A stretch of DNA of 64,000 nucleotides, from assembly GCF_000725495.1 (NCBI RefSeq), contig NZ_KL647040.1:1-64000 (forward strand), written 5' to 3'. The notes beneath the pieces are model-generated. The model was not told the origin of the DNA. It saw only the letters and a list, made by a program, of their open reading frames with translations, and made no database searches. The stretch comes from Streptomyces aureus. Lineage in GTDB: Bacteria; Actinomycetota; Actinomycetes; Streptomycetales; Streptomycetaceae. The translations under genes were made by a program, and so were the position numbers. Shown here piece by piece: positions 15,687 to 23,956 of the stretch; positions within the stretch are counted from its first letter, which is position 1; each line of letters starts with the position of its first letter.

Positions 15687-18320
15687 CTACAGGAACCGCC
15701 ACAGGTGGTCGGCGGTGCCGTTGTCCTCCCACTGGGTGACCTGGGCGGCGTCCGCGCCGGACATCCCGTCGACGGCGAGCAGCTTCCCCGAGCGGACGTT
15801 CACGATCTTCGACCAGCCGTCGCCGGCGTCGACGATCCGCCAGACGTGGTCCGGGGTGCCGTTGTCCTGGTACTGCTGGGCGTGGGCGCCGTTGTCCAGG
15901 CTCTGGTCGTGCACCGCGAGCACCTTGCCGCTGTTGCGGTTGACGATCCGTACCGTGCCGTCGCCGTTGTCGATCAGCGTCCACAGATGGTCGACGGTGC
16001 CGTTGTCCGTGTACTGGGTGACCTCCGCGCTGTCGGCCAGGGACATCCCCGAAACCGCCAGCACCTTCCCCGAGTTGCGGTTCTGGATCCGGCGCCAGAC
16101 GGTGCCGGAGGCGGCCGGCGACAGCAGGAGCGCGAACGCCCCGCCCACCACGGCCCGGTCGGCGAAACCCCGCTGGGCGGCGGTCGCTACCACGTACCAG
16201 TCGGTGAAGGGGGTCCGTTGCGGAGTGGTGGTCGCGAAGTTGTACACGCCGTCGACCAGGGTGTCGCGGGTGGCGGTGTGATCGGCGAGCCACGCCGCTG
16301 TCCACAGCTCCCAGTCCACCTTCGTGTAGTCGTTGCGCGGATCGAGGATCACTCCGTACGTCCCGGCGTGGGCCGAGTACCAGGACGCCTCGCGGGCGGC
16401 GGTGCCGAGCGGCACCAGGTCCAGGCCGAGCAGCCGGTCCGGGAAGCCGTTGTACTTCAGGCTCCAGGTGCCGTCCTGGTCGTAGGCGAGCTTGAGGTGA
16501 CGGCCCGAGGAGTCCTCGGAGAGGGTCGTCCAGCGGCTGACGCAGCTCCTGGCCAGCGCGGAGTAGTGGGCCGCATCGCCGGACTCGCCCGCGGCGGTGG
16601 CGATCACGCCCATGGCGCCGATGCCCACGATGCCCTTGAGCGCCAGGTTGGAGCTGTGGGCGATGAAGCCGGTGAAGTCGTCGGTCTGGTTCTGGTAGCC
16701 GGGGTCCAGGGCGTTGGCGGACAGGTACTCGGCCCACCGGCGCAGGATCGTGTAGTGGGTGCGGGCGAACGCGGCGCCGTCGGCGGCGGGCAGCCGCTGC
16801 ACGACCGCGGCGGCCATGATGAGCAGGTTGGCCGACTCCTCGACCGGCATGGACTCCTCGTTGCCGTCGTCGTGGCCGTCCGCGTTGGGGTAGAGCCGGC
16901 CCAGGTCGTGCTCGGCGAAGGGGTTGGGCCAGCCGCCGTGTTCCGGGTAGTCCAGCAGCGGCTCCAGCAGCATCCGCAGATAGGCGGGGGAGAGGTGGAG
17001 GTACACCGGGAACGTCGGGTAGATGACATCGACCGTCGACATGTTGCCGCTGGAGGAGATCTCCTTCTGGAACGCCCAGGGGGCACCGCCGCGGTCCACC
17101 AGTTCCGCACTGCCCACGGCCTGGCGCAGTGCCAGCGCGCACACGGCCGCGTAGTGCTCACCCGTGGTGCCCCCGCCCAGGGCGGCGACCGCCTCGTCGT
17201 GGATGCGCCGGTCGAGGGCGGTGGCGGAGTCCGACGCGGCGGCGTGATCGGCGTGGAACCAGGCGACCATGTCGGCCCAGGAGCCCCAGTAGTGGGTCCA
17301 CCAGGGCTGGAGCCGGGTGCCGAGGTAGCTCACGGCAGGGGTGCGGACGTGGCCGAGGGTCAGGGTGAAGTCGGGGGAGGGCGCATCGGGGCCGACGGTG
17401 CCGAAGTCGTGGTTGAAGCCCAGTACGGGCCAGCGGTCGTCGATCGCCCGGGGCCGCGCCCCGTCCACGGTGCCGGCGAGGCGTCCGCCGCTCGCCGAGG
17501 CGGCGCGCACCACGGTGTCCTGGCCGATCTCCCAGGTGGTTCCCGTGCCCGTGGGGGCCGCGAGCACCAGTCGCCCCCACGCGGCCTGGTCGCCGTTCTC
17601 CTGGAGGACCGCGGGGGAGGCGGGCTCGGCGCTGAGCACCGTCATCCCGCCGGTCTCCTGCTGGTCCCAGGTGATGAGGGTGCGGCTGTCGCCGTGCGCC
17701 CATTCGCCGGAGACGTCGACATGGACGTCGACGCTGTGGGCCCGCCCGTCGTTGCCGGCCGCCCGCACGGTGACGTAGCTGAGCGGTACGGACTGGCGCT
17801 GGAGGTCGTCCAGGTCCACCGGGGAGAAGAAGGTGACGGTGAGGGTCACCCCGCCGCCGGTGAGGGTGTAGATCGAGCGGGTGGCGGTGAGCTGGAGCGA
17901 GACCTGCTGCATCGTGTTCAGGGTCGGACCGCCCGGCAGCGCGGGTGATCCGGCGAAGACGTAGGCCGTGCCGTCGATCCGGGCCAGGCCGCACAGTGCG
18001 GTGACGCGCCCGTTCCAGAAGGTGGCCCAGGTCCCTGCCAGGTTGTCCCCGGGCACCCAGGTGGACAGGTACGGGGACCGTACGGCCAGTGGGACGGCGG
18101 GCGGGCGCAGCGGACTGAACGTGGACGTCGCGACGGCCCGCTGGGACGCGGCGGCCGGACCCGCGGCGGACGACGTGGTGGCCCGGGCGGTCTCGGCGGC
18201 CTGCGCCGCCCGCACGGCGAACAGTCCGTCGGTGGCCGCGGCGGCGACCAGCGCCCCGCTCCACCGTAAGAGCGTCCGACGGCGGGGCCGCGGGGTGCGG
18301 GAATCTTCGGGACTGACCAT
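15687..18320 (-). CDS. Secreted DUF4965 (glutaminase A-like) hydrolase with C-terminal ricin-type lectin
   Basis: An 877-residue exported enzyme from the ATG at 18320 (GGAG upstream). The N-terminus PRPRRRTLLRWSG plus a hydrophobic stretch looks like a Tat signal. The central region resembles the DUF5127/DUF4965/DUF1793 proteins related to fungal glutaminase A, with an (alpha/alpha)-barrel containing PTFPVYLHLSP and DYPEHGGWPNPF. The last 140 residues form a beta-trefoil with three repeats of SGKVLAV followed by DHLW. The lectin part would hold the enzyme on glycans. A LacI-like operator lies 162 bp upstream. The frame extending to 18515 lacks a signal at its start, so I rejected it. Confidence 0.87.
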   Translation of the reverse strand: MVSPEDSRTPRPRRRTLLRWSGALVAAAATDGLFAVRAAQAAETARATTSSAAGPAAASQRAVATSTFSPLRPPAVPLAVRSPYLSTWVPGDNLAGTWATFWNGRVTALCGLARIDGTAYVFAGSPALPGGPTLNTMQQVSLQLTATRSIYTLTGGGVTLTVTFFSPVDLDDLQRQSVPLSYVTVRAAGNDGRAHSVDVHVDVSGEWAHGDSRTLITWDQQETGGMTVLSAEPASPAVLQENGDQAAWGRLVLAAPTGTGTTWEIGQDTVVRAASASGGRLAGTVDGARPRAIDDRWPVLGFNHDFGTVGPDAPSPDFTLTLGHVRTPAVSYLGTRLQPWWTHYWGSWADMVAWFHADHAAASDSATALDRRIHDEAVAALGGGTTGEHYAAVCALALRQAVGSAELVDRGGAPWAFQKEISSSGNMSTVDVIYPTFPVYLHLSPAYLRMLLEPLLDYPEHGGWPNPFAEHDLGRLYPNADGHDDGNEESMPVEESANLLIMAAAVVQRLPAADGAAFARTHYTILRRWAEYLSANALDPGYQNQTDDFTGFIAHSSNLALKGIVGIGAMGVIATAAGESGDAAHYSALARSCVSRWTTLSEDSSGRHLKLAYDQDGTWSLKYNGFPDRLLGLDLVPLGTAAREASWYSAHAGTYGVILDPRNDYTKVDWELWTAAWLADHTATRDTLVDGVYNFATTTPQRTPFTDWYVVATAAQRGFADRAVVGGAFALLLSPAASGTVWRRIQNRNSGKVLAVSGMSLADSAEVTQYTDNGTVDHLWTLIDNGDGTVRIVNRNSGKVLAVHDQSLDNGAHAQQYQDNGTPDHVWRIVDAGDGWSKIVNVRSGKLLAVDGMSGADAAQVTQWEDNGTADHLWRFL

Positions 18321-18481
18321 GGGATCCGGTCTCCGGTGCGTGGGGGGCGGCGGACGGCCGTGCGGAGCGTTCCAGGTGCTGCTCGGGGGCCGGGCGGGGG
18401 CGACGGCTCGGTGCGGTGAGCGGGGATCGTCGGCGCTGAGGTGCGTGAGGGACACCGTGCGGATGGTTGCCGGCCGGACGG

Positions 18482-18497
18482 TTTCTAACGTTGGAAA
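18482..18497. promoter_or_regulatory. LacI-type operator upstream of the hydrolase operon
   Basis: TTTCTAACGTTGGAAA is a 16-bp palindrome with only one mismatched pair and the central ACGT typical of LacI-family sites controlling sugar-hydrolase genes in actinomycetes. It lies 162 bp before the DUF4965 start. No LacI gene is in the window, so the regulator would act from elsewhere. Confidence 0.55.
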
Positions 18498-18512
18498 GGG
18501 AGTGCCAGACGG

Positions 18513-18538
18513 CATGACACCACCGGCAACGTGTCATG
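18513..18538. promoter_or_regulatory. Second dyad in the 18321-18732 spacer
   Basis: CATGACAC (18513-18520) and GTGTCATG (18531-18538) form a perfect 8-bp inverted repeat with a 10-base centre, just beyond the LacI-type site. The rest of the 412-bp spacer (18321-18732) holds no credible gene. This dyad could be a second operator of the hydrolase genes; its owner is unknown. Confidence 0.4.
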
Positions 18539-18732
18539 TCTATGCCTGTGACAGAAATGGCCGGTCGGGTCGGCTGCGCATTGGCCGGGAGGGGTTGGTC
18601 AGCCGCGTCGCCCGAGTCCCCGCCGCCCGGCCGGAGCCGGTTGCGCCGGGTCGTACGCGTTGGGGAAAGCCGAAGGCGCCCGGCACGATCCATGACGGAT
18701 CGCGCCGGGCGCCTTCGGCATCGAGAGGCGGA

Positions 18733-20340
18733 TCAGCCGGCGGCAGCGGCGGGGGCCTCCTGGGCGCTCTCCTCCGGAGCCGCCCCGGGCTTGGCGGCGG
18801 CGTCGAAACCGCGCAGCGGGACGTGGCGGATGAAGACCGCGACCAGCAGTCCGGCGGCGGCCACGACCGCGCCCCAGGCGAAGACCTGGCCGACGCCGTC
18901 GGTGACGGCCTCCTGGAACACGTGCTGCGCCGTCGCGGGCAGGCTCTTCAGGGCCTGCGGCGTCATCTGGGCCACCTTGAGCCCGCCGTCGCCCGACCCG
19001 GCCGCCGCGCCCATGTGGGAGGTGACGGTGTCGGTCAGGGTGGTGGCGTAGACCGAGCCCAGCAGCGAGACGCCGACGGAGCCGCCCATGTTGCGCAGGA
19101 AGGTCGCGGCGCCGGTGGCGGCGCCCATGTTGCGCAGCGGCGCGTTGTTCTGCGCGATGAGCATCGTGCTCTGCATCAGGCAGCCCATGCCCGCGCCGAG
19201 CACGACCATGTAGAGCGAGGTCATCGTGCGGGAGGTGTCGATGTCCATGGTGGCGAACAGCGCCAGGCCGGCGGCCATCAGGACCGTGCCGGCGATCGGC
19301 AGGGCGCGGTAGCGGCCGGTGCGGCTGATCAGGGTGCCGCCCGCCATCGAGACGACCATCGACGAGAGCATCATCGGCATCAGCAGAAGACCGCTGTTGG
19401 TCGCCGAGGAGCCCTGGACGAACTGCTGGAACTGCGGCAGGAAGGTGACCCCGCCGAACATGGCGAAGCCGACGATGAAGCTGAGGGCGCCGGCGAGCGA
19501 GAAGTTGCGGTTGGCGAACACCGACAGCGGCATGATCGGCTCGGCGGCACGGCGCTCGACGATCACGAAGGCGACGAAGGCGAGCACGGTCGCCACGGCC
19601 AGGCCGATGATGGTGGCCGAGTCCCAGTCGTACTCGTTGCCGCCCCAGCTGGTGATCAGCACGAGCGTGGTGATCCAGGTGGTGAGCAGGGCCGCGCCGC
19701 TCCAGTCGATACGGGCCTTGCCGGTGCCGCGCGACAGCTTGGCCAGCGTGAACCAGCACACCAGCAGGGCGGCGACGCCCAGCGGCAGGTTGACGTAGAA
19801 GGCCCAGCGCCAGGTGAGGTGGTCGGTGATGAAACCGCCGGCCAGCGGGCCGCCGATCATGGCGACGGGCATGACGGCCATGAGCACGCCCTGGTACTTG
19901 CCCCGCTCGCGCGGCGGCACTATCTCGGCCATGACGGCCATCACGCCGACCATCAGACCGCCCGCGCCGAGACCCTGGAGGGCGCGGAAGCCGATCAGCT
20001 CGCCCATGTTCTGCGACATGCCGCAGAGCACCGAGCCGATCAGGAAGATCACGATGGAGGTGAGGAAGGTCATCCGGCGGCCGAGGAGGTCGCCGAGCTT
20101 GCCCCAGATCGGGGTGGCGGCGGTCGACGCCAGGATGTAGCCGGTGGTCACCCAGGCGAGGTGGTTGAGCCCGCCGAGGTCACCCACGATGGTCGGCAGG
20201 GCCGGGGCGACGATCATGTTGTCGAGCATGGCCAGCAGCATCGCGATGACCAGACCGCCCATGGTCATCATGATCTCGCGATGGGTGAACCCCGGGGGCG
20301 CCTCCGCCTCCTGGGGCGTCTTCGCTGCTGTCGACTCCAT
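18733..20340 (-). CDS. MFS drug exporter, DHA2 (EmrB/QacA) family, 14 TM
   Basis: A 535-residue proton-driven exporter. Motif A appears as GKLGDLLGRRMTF, and the first helix carries the DHA2 signature LAMLDNMIVAPALPTI (motif D1). Motif C-like GGPLAGGFITDHLTWRWAF lies in helix 5. About 14 helices can be counted. The end is Ala/Pro-rich. The start at 20340 has AGAGAGG upstream. The longer frame to 20595 would run through the promoter and hairpin, so I rejected it. The promoter/operator and a 176-nt leader with a strong hairpin point to ligand-responsive control. Confidence 0.93.
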   Translation of the reverse strand: MESTAAKTPQEAEAPPGFTHREIMMTMGGLVIAMLLAMLDNMIVAPALPTIVGDLGGLNHLAWVTTGYILASTAATPIWGKLGDLLGRRMTFLTSIVIFLIGSVLCGMSQNMGELIGFRALQGLGAGGLMVGVMAVMAEIVPPRERGKYQGVLMAVMPVAMIGGPLAGGFITDHLTWRWAFYVNLPLGVAALLVCWFTLAKLSRGTGKARIDWSGAALLTTWITTLVLITSWGGNEYDWDSATIIGLAVATVLAFVAFVIVERRAAEPIMPLSVFANRNFSLAGALSFIVGFAMFGGVTFLPQFQQFVQGSSATNSGLLLMPMMLSSMVVSMAGGTLISRTGRYRALPIAGTVLMAAGLALFATMDIDTSRTMTSLYMVVLGAGMGCLMQSTMLIAQNNAPLRNMGAATGAATFLRNMGGSVGVSLLGSVYATTLTDTVTSHMGAAAGSGDGGLKVAQMTPQALKSLPATAQHVFQEAVTDGVGQVFAWGAVVAAAGLLVAVFIRHVPLRGFDAAAKPGAAPEESAQEAPAAAAG

Positions 20341-20392
20341 GGCACTGCCTCTCTGCGAACGATCACTGCAAGGCCGGGGGCAGCCCACGTCA

Positions 20393-20432
20393 ACGCGCTC
20401 CCGCAGTCCGGAGCCGGACTGCGGGAGCGCGT
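20393..20432 (-). promoter_or_regulatory. 18-bp perfect stem-loop in the DHA2 exporter leader
   Basis: Bases 20393-20410 and 20415-20432 are exact reverse complements with a 4-base GAGC loop. The hairpin lies 53 bases before the exporter ATG, downstream of the predicted promoter, so it should form in the leader mRNA. No U-tract follows. It could be an attenuator, an mRNA stabiliser, or a terminator for read-through from the upstream operon. Confidence 0.6.
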
Positions 20433-20505
20433 GAAGAAAGGGGGGAACTGCTCCAGGCGCGGCCCGCGCCGGGCGGGGCCGAAGCGGAGTTCGATGCACT
20501 CTCCA

Positions 20506-20551
20506 CTTACCTGTCGGCAAGCAACTTACTTGCCGCACGGTAAGCATGCAA
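20506..20551 (-). promoter_or_regulatory. Promoter and operator of the DHA2 exporter
   Basis: On the minus strand TTGCAT (20551-20546) and TAAGTT (20528-20523) are separated by exactly 17 bases. The spacer and -10 are covered by a dyad with CTTAC at 20525-20529 and GTAAG at 20540-20544. A related half-site pair, CTTACCTGTCGGCAAG, lies at 20506-20521 near the predicted start of transcription. This is the layout of a TetR/MarR-type repressed promoter. No regulator gene is adjacent. Confidence 0.6.
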
Positions 20552-20659
20552 GCCGCGGCCGGAGACGGCCGATCGACGAAGCCGGTGTCGTGCACCTGCC
20601 ATGGGCCGTGGGGTCGCGCTGAGCGGCGTTCCTGCCCCCGGGGGCGGGAGTGGCGCTCC

Positions 20660-21025
20660 CTACTCGGCCACCTTGTAGCCGGGTACGGAGGGCCAGCGGA
20701 CGGTCAGGACCACGGACTCCTCCTCCGCGAACCAGGAGTGGTCGACGTCGCGGCCCCACACCACGTAGTCCCCCTGCTCGGCCAGGACGACGCTGCGTCC
20801 GGGCAGCTCCACCCGGAAGCGCCCGCTGATGAGGACCAGCAGGGCCGTGCGCTCCTCACCCGTCACCCACTGGGCCCGCTCGTCGCCCCTGGGGTGGACA
20901 CCCCATTTGATCTCCACCGCCTCGCTGTGCCGGGGATCGGAGGCGTCCTTGAAGTGCCCGAGCAGCCACCCCCGGTCCAGTGCCGCGTCCTTGCCCGCAT
21001 TGCCCACGTACACGCTGTCGGTCAT
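20660..21025 (-). CDS. Stand-alone cupin protein, hydrazine-synthetase cupin-like
   Basis: A 121-residue single-domain cupin. Strand motifs include VLISGRFRVELPG, GDYVVWGRDVDHSW (with the second-motif His) and a VRWPS ending. The first motif's usual HxH is not visible, so metal binding may be atypical. Proteins of this kind occur fused to a methionyl-tRNA-synthetase-like domain in hydrazine synthetases (the Spb40 type), where the cupin rearranges an ester intermediate to make the N-N bond. Here it follows the MetRS-like gene by 21 bases, so it may be the separate second half of such an enzyme. It is the last gene of the operon. Confidence 0.72.
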   Translation of the reverse strand: MTDSVYVGNAGKDAALDRGWLLGHFKDASDPRHSEAVEIKWGVHPRGDERAQWVTGEERTALLVLISGRFRVELPGRSVVLAEQGDYVVWGRDVDHSWFAEEESVVLTVRWPSVPGYKVAE

Positions 21026-21046
21026 GGCCCGGAACGTACCAGCCGG

Positions 21047-22618
21047 TCACTCCTGATCCTGAATGTGTACGTACGGCCGCAGGGCCGCCGGATCGAGCGG
21101 CCCGGCGGGCTCGTCCGCCGAGCCGGCCGGAGACCGAAGGGGCAGGGGCTCGAGATGTTCCGCCTGCCGAAGATCGGGCTCGCCGGGGAAGCCCAGCCGC
21201 GCCCAGACCTGATCGGCCAGCTCCGGGAGCAGCGGGCGGGCCAGCAGCGCCACGCCGACGAGCCATTCCGCGTCCGCGGTGAGCGGGCCGCCGATCCACG
21301 CGTCGAAGGCCTCGACGGCCGCCGTCAGATCCGGGGAGTACGGGGTGAGCAGCTCGTACTGGGCGGCGGCCGCCTTCAGCGCCGACTCCGCCCGGGGCAC
21401 CGGCCGGGACTGCTCCCGCAGACGGTCGAGGGCGGGGCGCAGCACGCTCGTCCGCCATGTGCGCAGAGCGTTGACGTGGTCGGTGAGCGACCGCAGGGAG
21501 ATGTCGGCCGGGCCGTGGTCGAGGGGCGCGTGCAGCAGGGCGTAGCGCAGCTCGTCCGCGGTCACGGACGTGCCGTCCAGCAGCTCGGACAGCCAGATGC
21601 CGTGACGCTTGCTGGTGGAGCACTTGTGGCCCTCGAACTGCAGCATGCCGTTGACCACCGTGGCGTCGAACGGCGTCAGGGTCCCCCGGGAGCCCTGGGC
21701 GATCACGTCCGGAACCAGCAGTCCGGGAGTGGAGTTGTCGCTGCCGAACAGACCGACGGTGGTGACACCGCTGCCGGGGGCGAAGGGGTTGACCGCGGCT
21801 CCGGTCGACGCCCGGTGCACCTCGCCGCAGTAGACGCTGTAGAGGAAGTACCCGTTGCTGATCACCTTGCCGGCGGGCAGCGTTTCGCTGCGGATGCCCC
21901 AGTCGCCCTGGCCGGACAGCCGGACGCGGCCGCCGTGGGCCTCCAGGGCGCGTAGCAGCGGAGCGAGGAACACCGGGCGCAGGCCGGCCGCGCGATGACG
22001 GTCGGCGATGGCCCCGGGATCGTCGGCCGTCGCGAACCAGTTCCGCTCCGTACGCCACTCCACGGGGCCGTCACCGATCCGGGAACGGGCGTCGACCAGC
22101 TGCTCGGGGACGAAGTACTCCCCGCAGTACGTGCACGTGCTGCCGCCGCACGGGCGCCCGCAATGCGGGCACTCGCCGGCGATCCACGGGCCGACCAGCG
22201 CTCGCCCGGTGTCCCGGGCGAACGGGATGCGCTCGCTCTCCAGCCGGGCGGCCCCCGTGGTCCGCAGCCGGTTCAGGACGTCCTCGTGCAGCTGCCGGTA
22301 GGCGTCCCGGTGCTCCTCGCCGGACGGGTCGATCCAGGCGTCCAGCCGGACCGACAGGCGGGCGAGGTCGCGGGCGATCCCCGCGTGGTGGTCGCGGCAG
22401 GTCTCCTCGGGCGAGCGGCCCTCGCGATGGGCGGCGGCCACCACCCAGTCCTCGTACACGTCGCTGCCCGTGACGACCGCGACCTCATGGCCCTGGGCGC
22501 GCAGCGCGCGGGCGATGACGTCGGCACGGAGGTAGGTGCCGCCGCCGTGGCCGATGTGCATCCGCCCGTTGGGGGTGGGCTGCATGGGAACGAGCAGGAC
22601 CTTCTGTTGTATGCGCAT
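21047..22618 (-). CDS. Methionyl-tRNA-synthetase-like amide/ester ligase
   Basis: A 523-residue class I aminoacyl-tRNA-synthetase-like protein. HIGH is intact in PNGRMHIGHGGG. The MetRS-type zinc knuckle is CPHC plus CTYC near residues 170-185. The KMSKS region survives as KCSTSKRHG. The C-terminal part is helical and shorter than in a full MetRS. Secondary-metabolism relatives activate an amino acid and pass it to an N-hydroxylated amine on the way to hydrazines. Its neighbours (cupin, FAD enzyme, aminotransferase) fit that idea better than translation. The true substrate is unknown. Confidence 0.8.
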   Translation of the reverse strand: MRIQQKVLLVPMQPTPNGRMHIGHGGGTYLRADVIARALRAQGHEVAVVTGSDVYEDWVVAAAHREGRSPEETCRDHHAGIARDLARLSVRLDAWIDPSGEEHRDAYRQLHEDVLNRLRTTGAARLESERIPFARDTGRALVGPWIAGECPHCGRPCGGSTCTYCGEYFVPEQLVDARSRIGDGPVEWRTERNWFATADDPGAIADRHRAAGLRPVFLAPLLRALEAHGGRVRLSGQGDWGIRSETLPAGKVISNGYFLYSVYCGEVHRASTGAAVNPFAPGSGVTTVGLFGSDNSTPGLLVPDVIAQGSRGTLTPFDATVVNGMLQFEGHKCSTSKRHGIWLSELLDGTSVTADELRYALLHAPLDHGPADISLRSLTDHVNALRTWRTSVLRPALDRLREQSRPVPRAESALKAAAAQYELLTPYSPDLTAAVEAFDAWIGGPLTADAEWLVGVALLARPLLPELADQVWARLGFPGEPDLRQAEHLEPLPLRSPAGSADEPAGPLDPAALRPYVHIQDQE

Positions 22619-22627
22619 GGCGGTGGG

Positions 22628-23956
22628 TCACCCCTTGGCGAGGACGGAGACGACGTGGTCGGTCAGTTCGGGCAGGGAGGCGATCCGGGGACCGGTCCAC
22701 GAGCGCGGCTCGCCGCACTCCACCAGGACGGCGTTCATCCCCGCCGCGACGGCGCCGGCCAGTTCGCCGTCGGTCCCGTCACCGACGAAGAGACAGGCGC
22801 CCGGCGGCACACCGAGCCGGTCCGACGCGATGCGGAACAGCTCCGGGTCGGGCTTCATGACACCGGTCTCTGCCGAGAGCAGCAGCTCGTCGAAGCGCCC
22901 CGCGAAGGCGGAGGCGGCCACCATCTCCCGTACGTCGGACGTGCAGTTGGAGACCAGGGCCGTCCGCAGCCCGAGCCGTCTCGCCAGGGCCACCGCCTCG
23001 ACGGCGCCGGGCAGCGGAGTGGCGAAGGCCTCACCGTGCAGCCGTCGCCGGGTCGCCGCTGCCTCCCGCGCCCGGACCGGGGACCAGGTGCCCCCCACCT
23101 GGTCGCGCAGCCAGTCCAGGTAGTCCGGGAAGGGGCGGGTCTCGCGCACCTCCCGGGTGCGCTTCCAGGCGTCGGCGAGGTCCCCCGGGCGCTGTCCGAG
23201 CGCCTCGGCGGTGGCCCCGAAGGTGCGCGCCTTGAGTTCCTCGGGAAGCGGGACCAGCGTCTTCCACAGATCGAACAGCACGGCCCGGGGCCCCCCGGGC
23301 CAGGCCCGGACGGCGGGTTCGTCCCAGCGGGCGTTGTCGATCACGACGTCGGCCATGGCCCCCGGCGGATGCTGTGCCAGGTAGGCGCGCTGGGCGGGCA
23401 GGTACTTGTCGGCGTACTTGAGCATGACCTCCGCGCCCTGGGCGGGCAGGTCGCGCCGTCTGGCCCGGTCCAGCACCGTGTCCTCGTCGATGTCCAGATG
23501 GACGAACAGGTCGACGAGGTGCCGGGTCTCCTCGCGGTAGAGGAAGACGCCCTCCAGGATCACCACGGTGTCGGGCCCGATGTCGTGGCGGATCGTCCGC
23601 CACTCGTCGGAGGGAAGGTCGAGTGCGGCGACGGAGCGGTGCAGCCTGCCCTCCGTCCGCAGGGGCACCAGGACGTCGGCGGCCAGGCGGGCGAAGTCGA
23701 TGCTGCGTTCGTAGTACTGGCGGGGTGCCGGCAGCGTGGGGTCGTACCGTTCCGCACGGGGCCGGTGGAAGTCGTCCACATGGACCACGGCGACGGGCGT
23801 GCCGCGCTCGTCCAGCGCGGCACGCAGCCGTTCGGCCATGCGGGACTTGCCCGCGGTGTCGACTCCGGTGATGCCGGCCACGTACGGGCGCGCGACGGTG
23901 GCGCGTCGCTCGATCAGCAGCGCGGCCAGTGCGTCGAGGACGGGCTCGTCGCTCAT
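22628..23956 (-). CDS. Fusion of uridine-kinase-like P-loop kinase and HAD-like domain
   Basis: A 442-residue two-domain protein. Residues 1-210 are a uridine kinase/phosphoribulokinase-type P-loop domain: Walker A GVDTAGKS, substrate-binding HVDDFHRPR, and VVILEGVFLYREE. Residues 220-440 are a HAD domain: motif I FDLWKTLV, motif II SNC, Lys in VMKPDPELF, motif IV VGDGTDGEL. The second Asp of motif I is Trp, as in some dehalogenase-like members, so phosphatase action is doubtful. A kinase joined to a HAD domain suggests handling of one small-molecule intermediate. Its start overlaps the FAD gene stop (ATGA). Confidence 0.85.
   Translation of the reverse strand: MSDEPVLDALAALLIERRATVARPYVAGITGVDTAGKSRMAERLRAALDERGTPVAVVHVDDFHRPRAERYDPTLPAPRQYYERSIDFARLAADVLVPLRTEGRLHRSVAALDLPSDEWRTIRHDIGPDTVVILEGVFLYREETRHLVDLFVHLDIDEDTVLDRARRRDLPAQGAEVMLKYADKYLPAQRAYLAQHPPGAMADVVIDNARWDEPAVRAWPGGPRAVLFDLWKTLVPLPEELKARTFGATAEALGQRPGDLADAWKRTREVRETRPFPDYLDWLRDQVGGTWSPVRAREAAATRRRLHGEAFATPLPGAVEAVALARRLGLRTALVSNCTSDVREMVAASAFAGRFDELLLSAETGVMKPDPELFRIASDRLGVPPGACLFVGDGTDGELAGAVAAGMNAVLVECGEPRSWTGPRIASLPELTDHVVSVLAKG

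Noticed and set aside
15705..17948. A 747-codon open frame on the plus strand
   Set aside because: It lies wholly antisense to the DUF4965/ricin gene, has no domain and reflects GC codon bias. Similar long antisense frames at 17968-20622, 21995-24016 and 25314-27134 were rejected for the same reason.
18733..20340. DHA2 exporter as part of the peptide operon
   Set aside because: It has its own promoter, operator and leader hairpin and is 320 bp from the last operon gene, so I treat it as a separate unit, possibly related in function.
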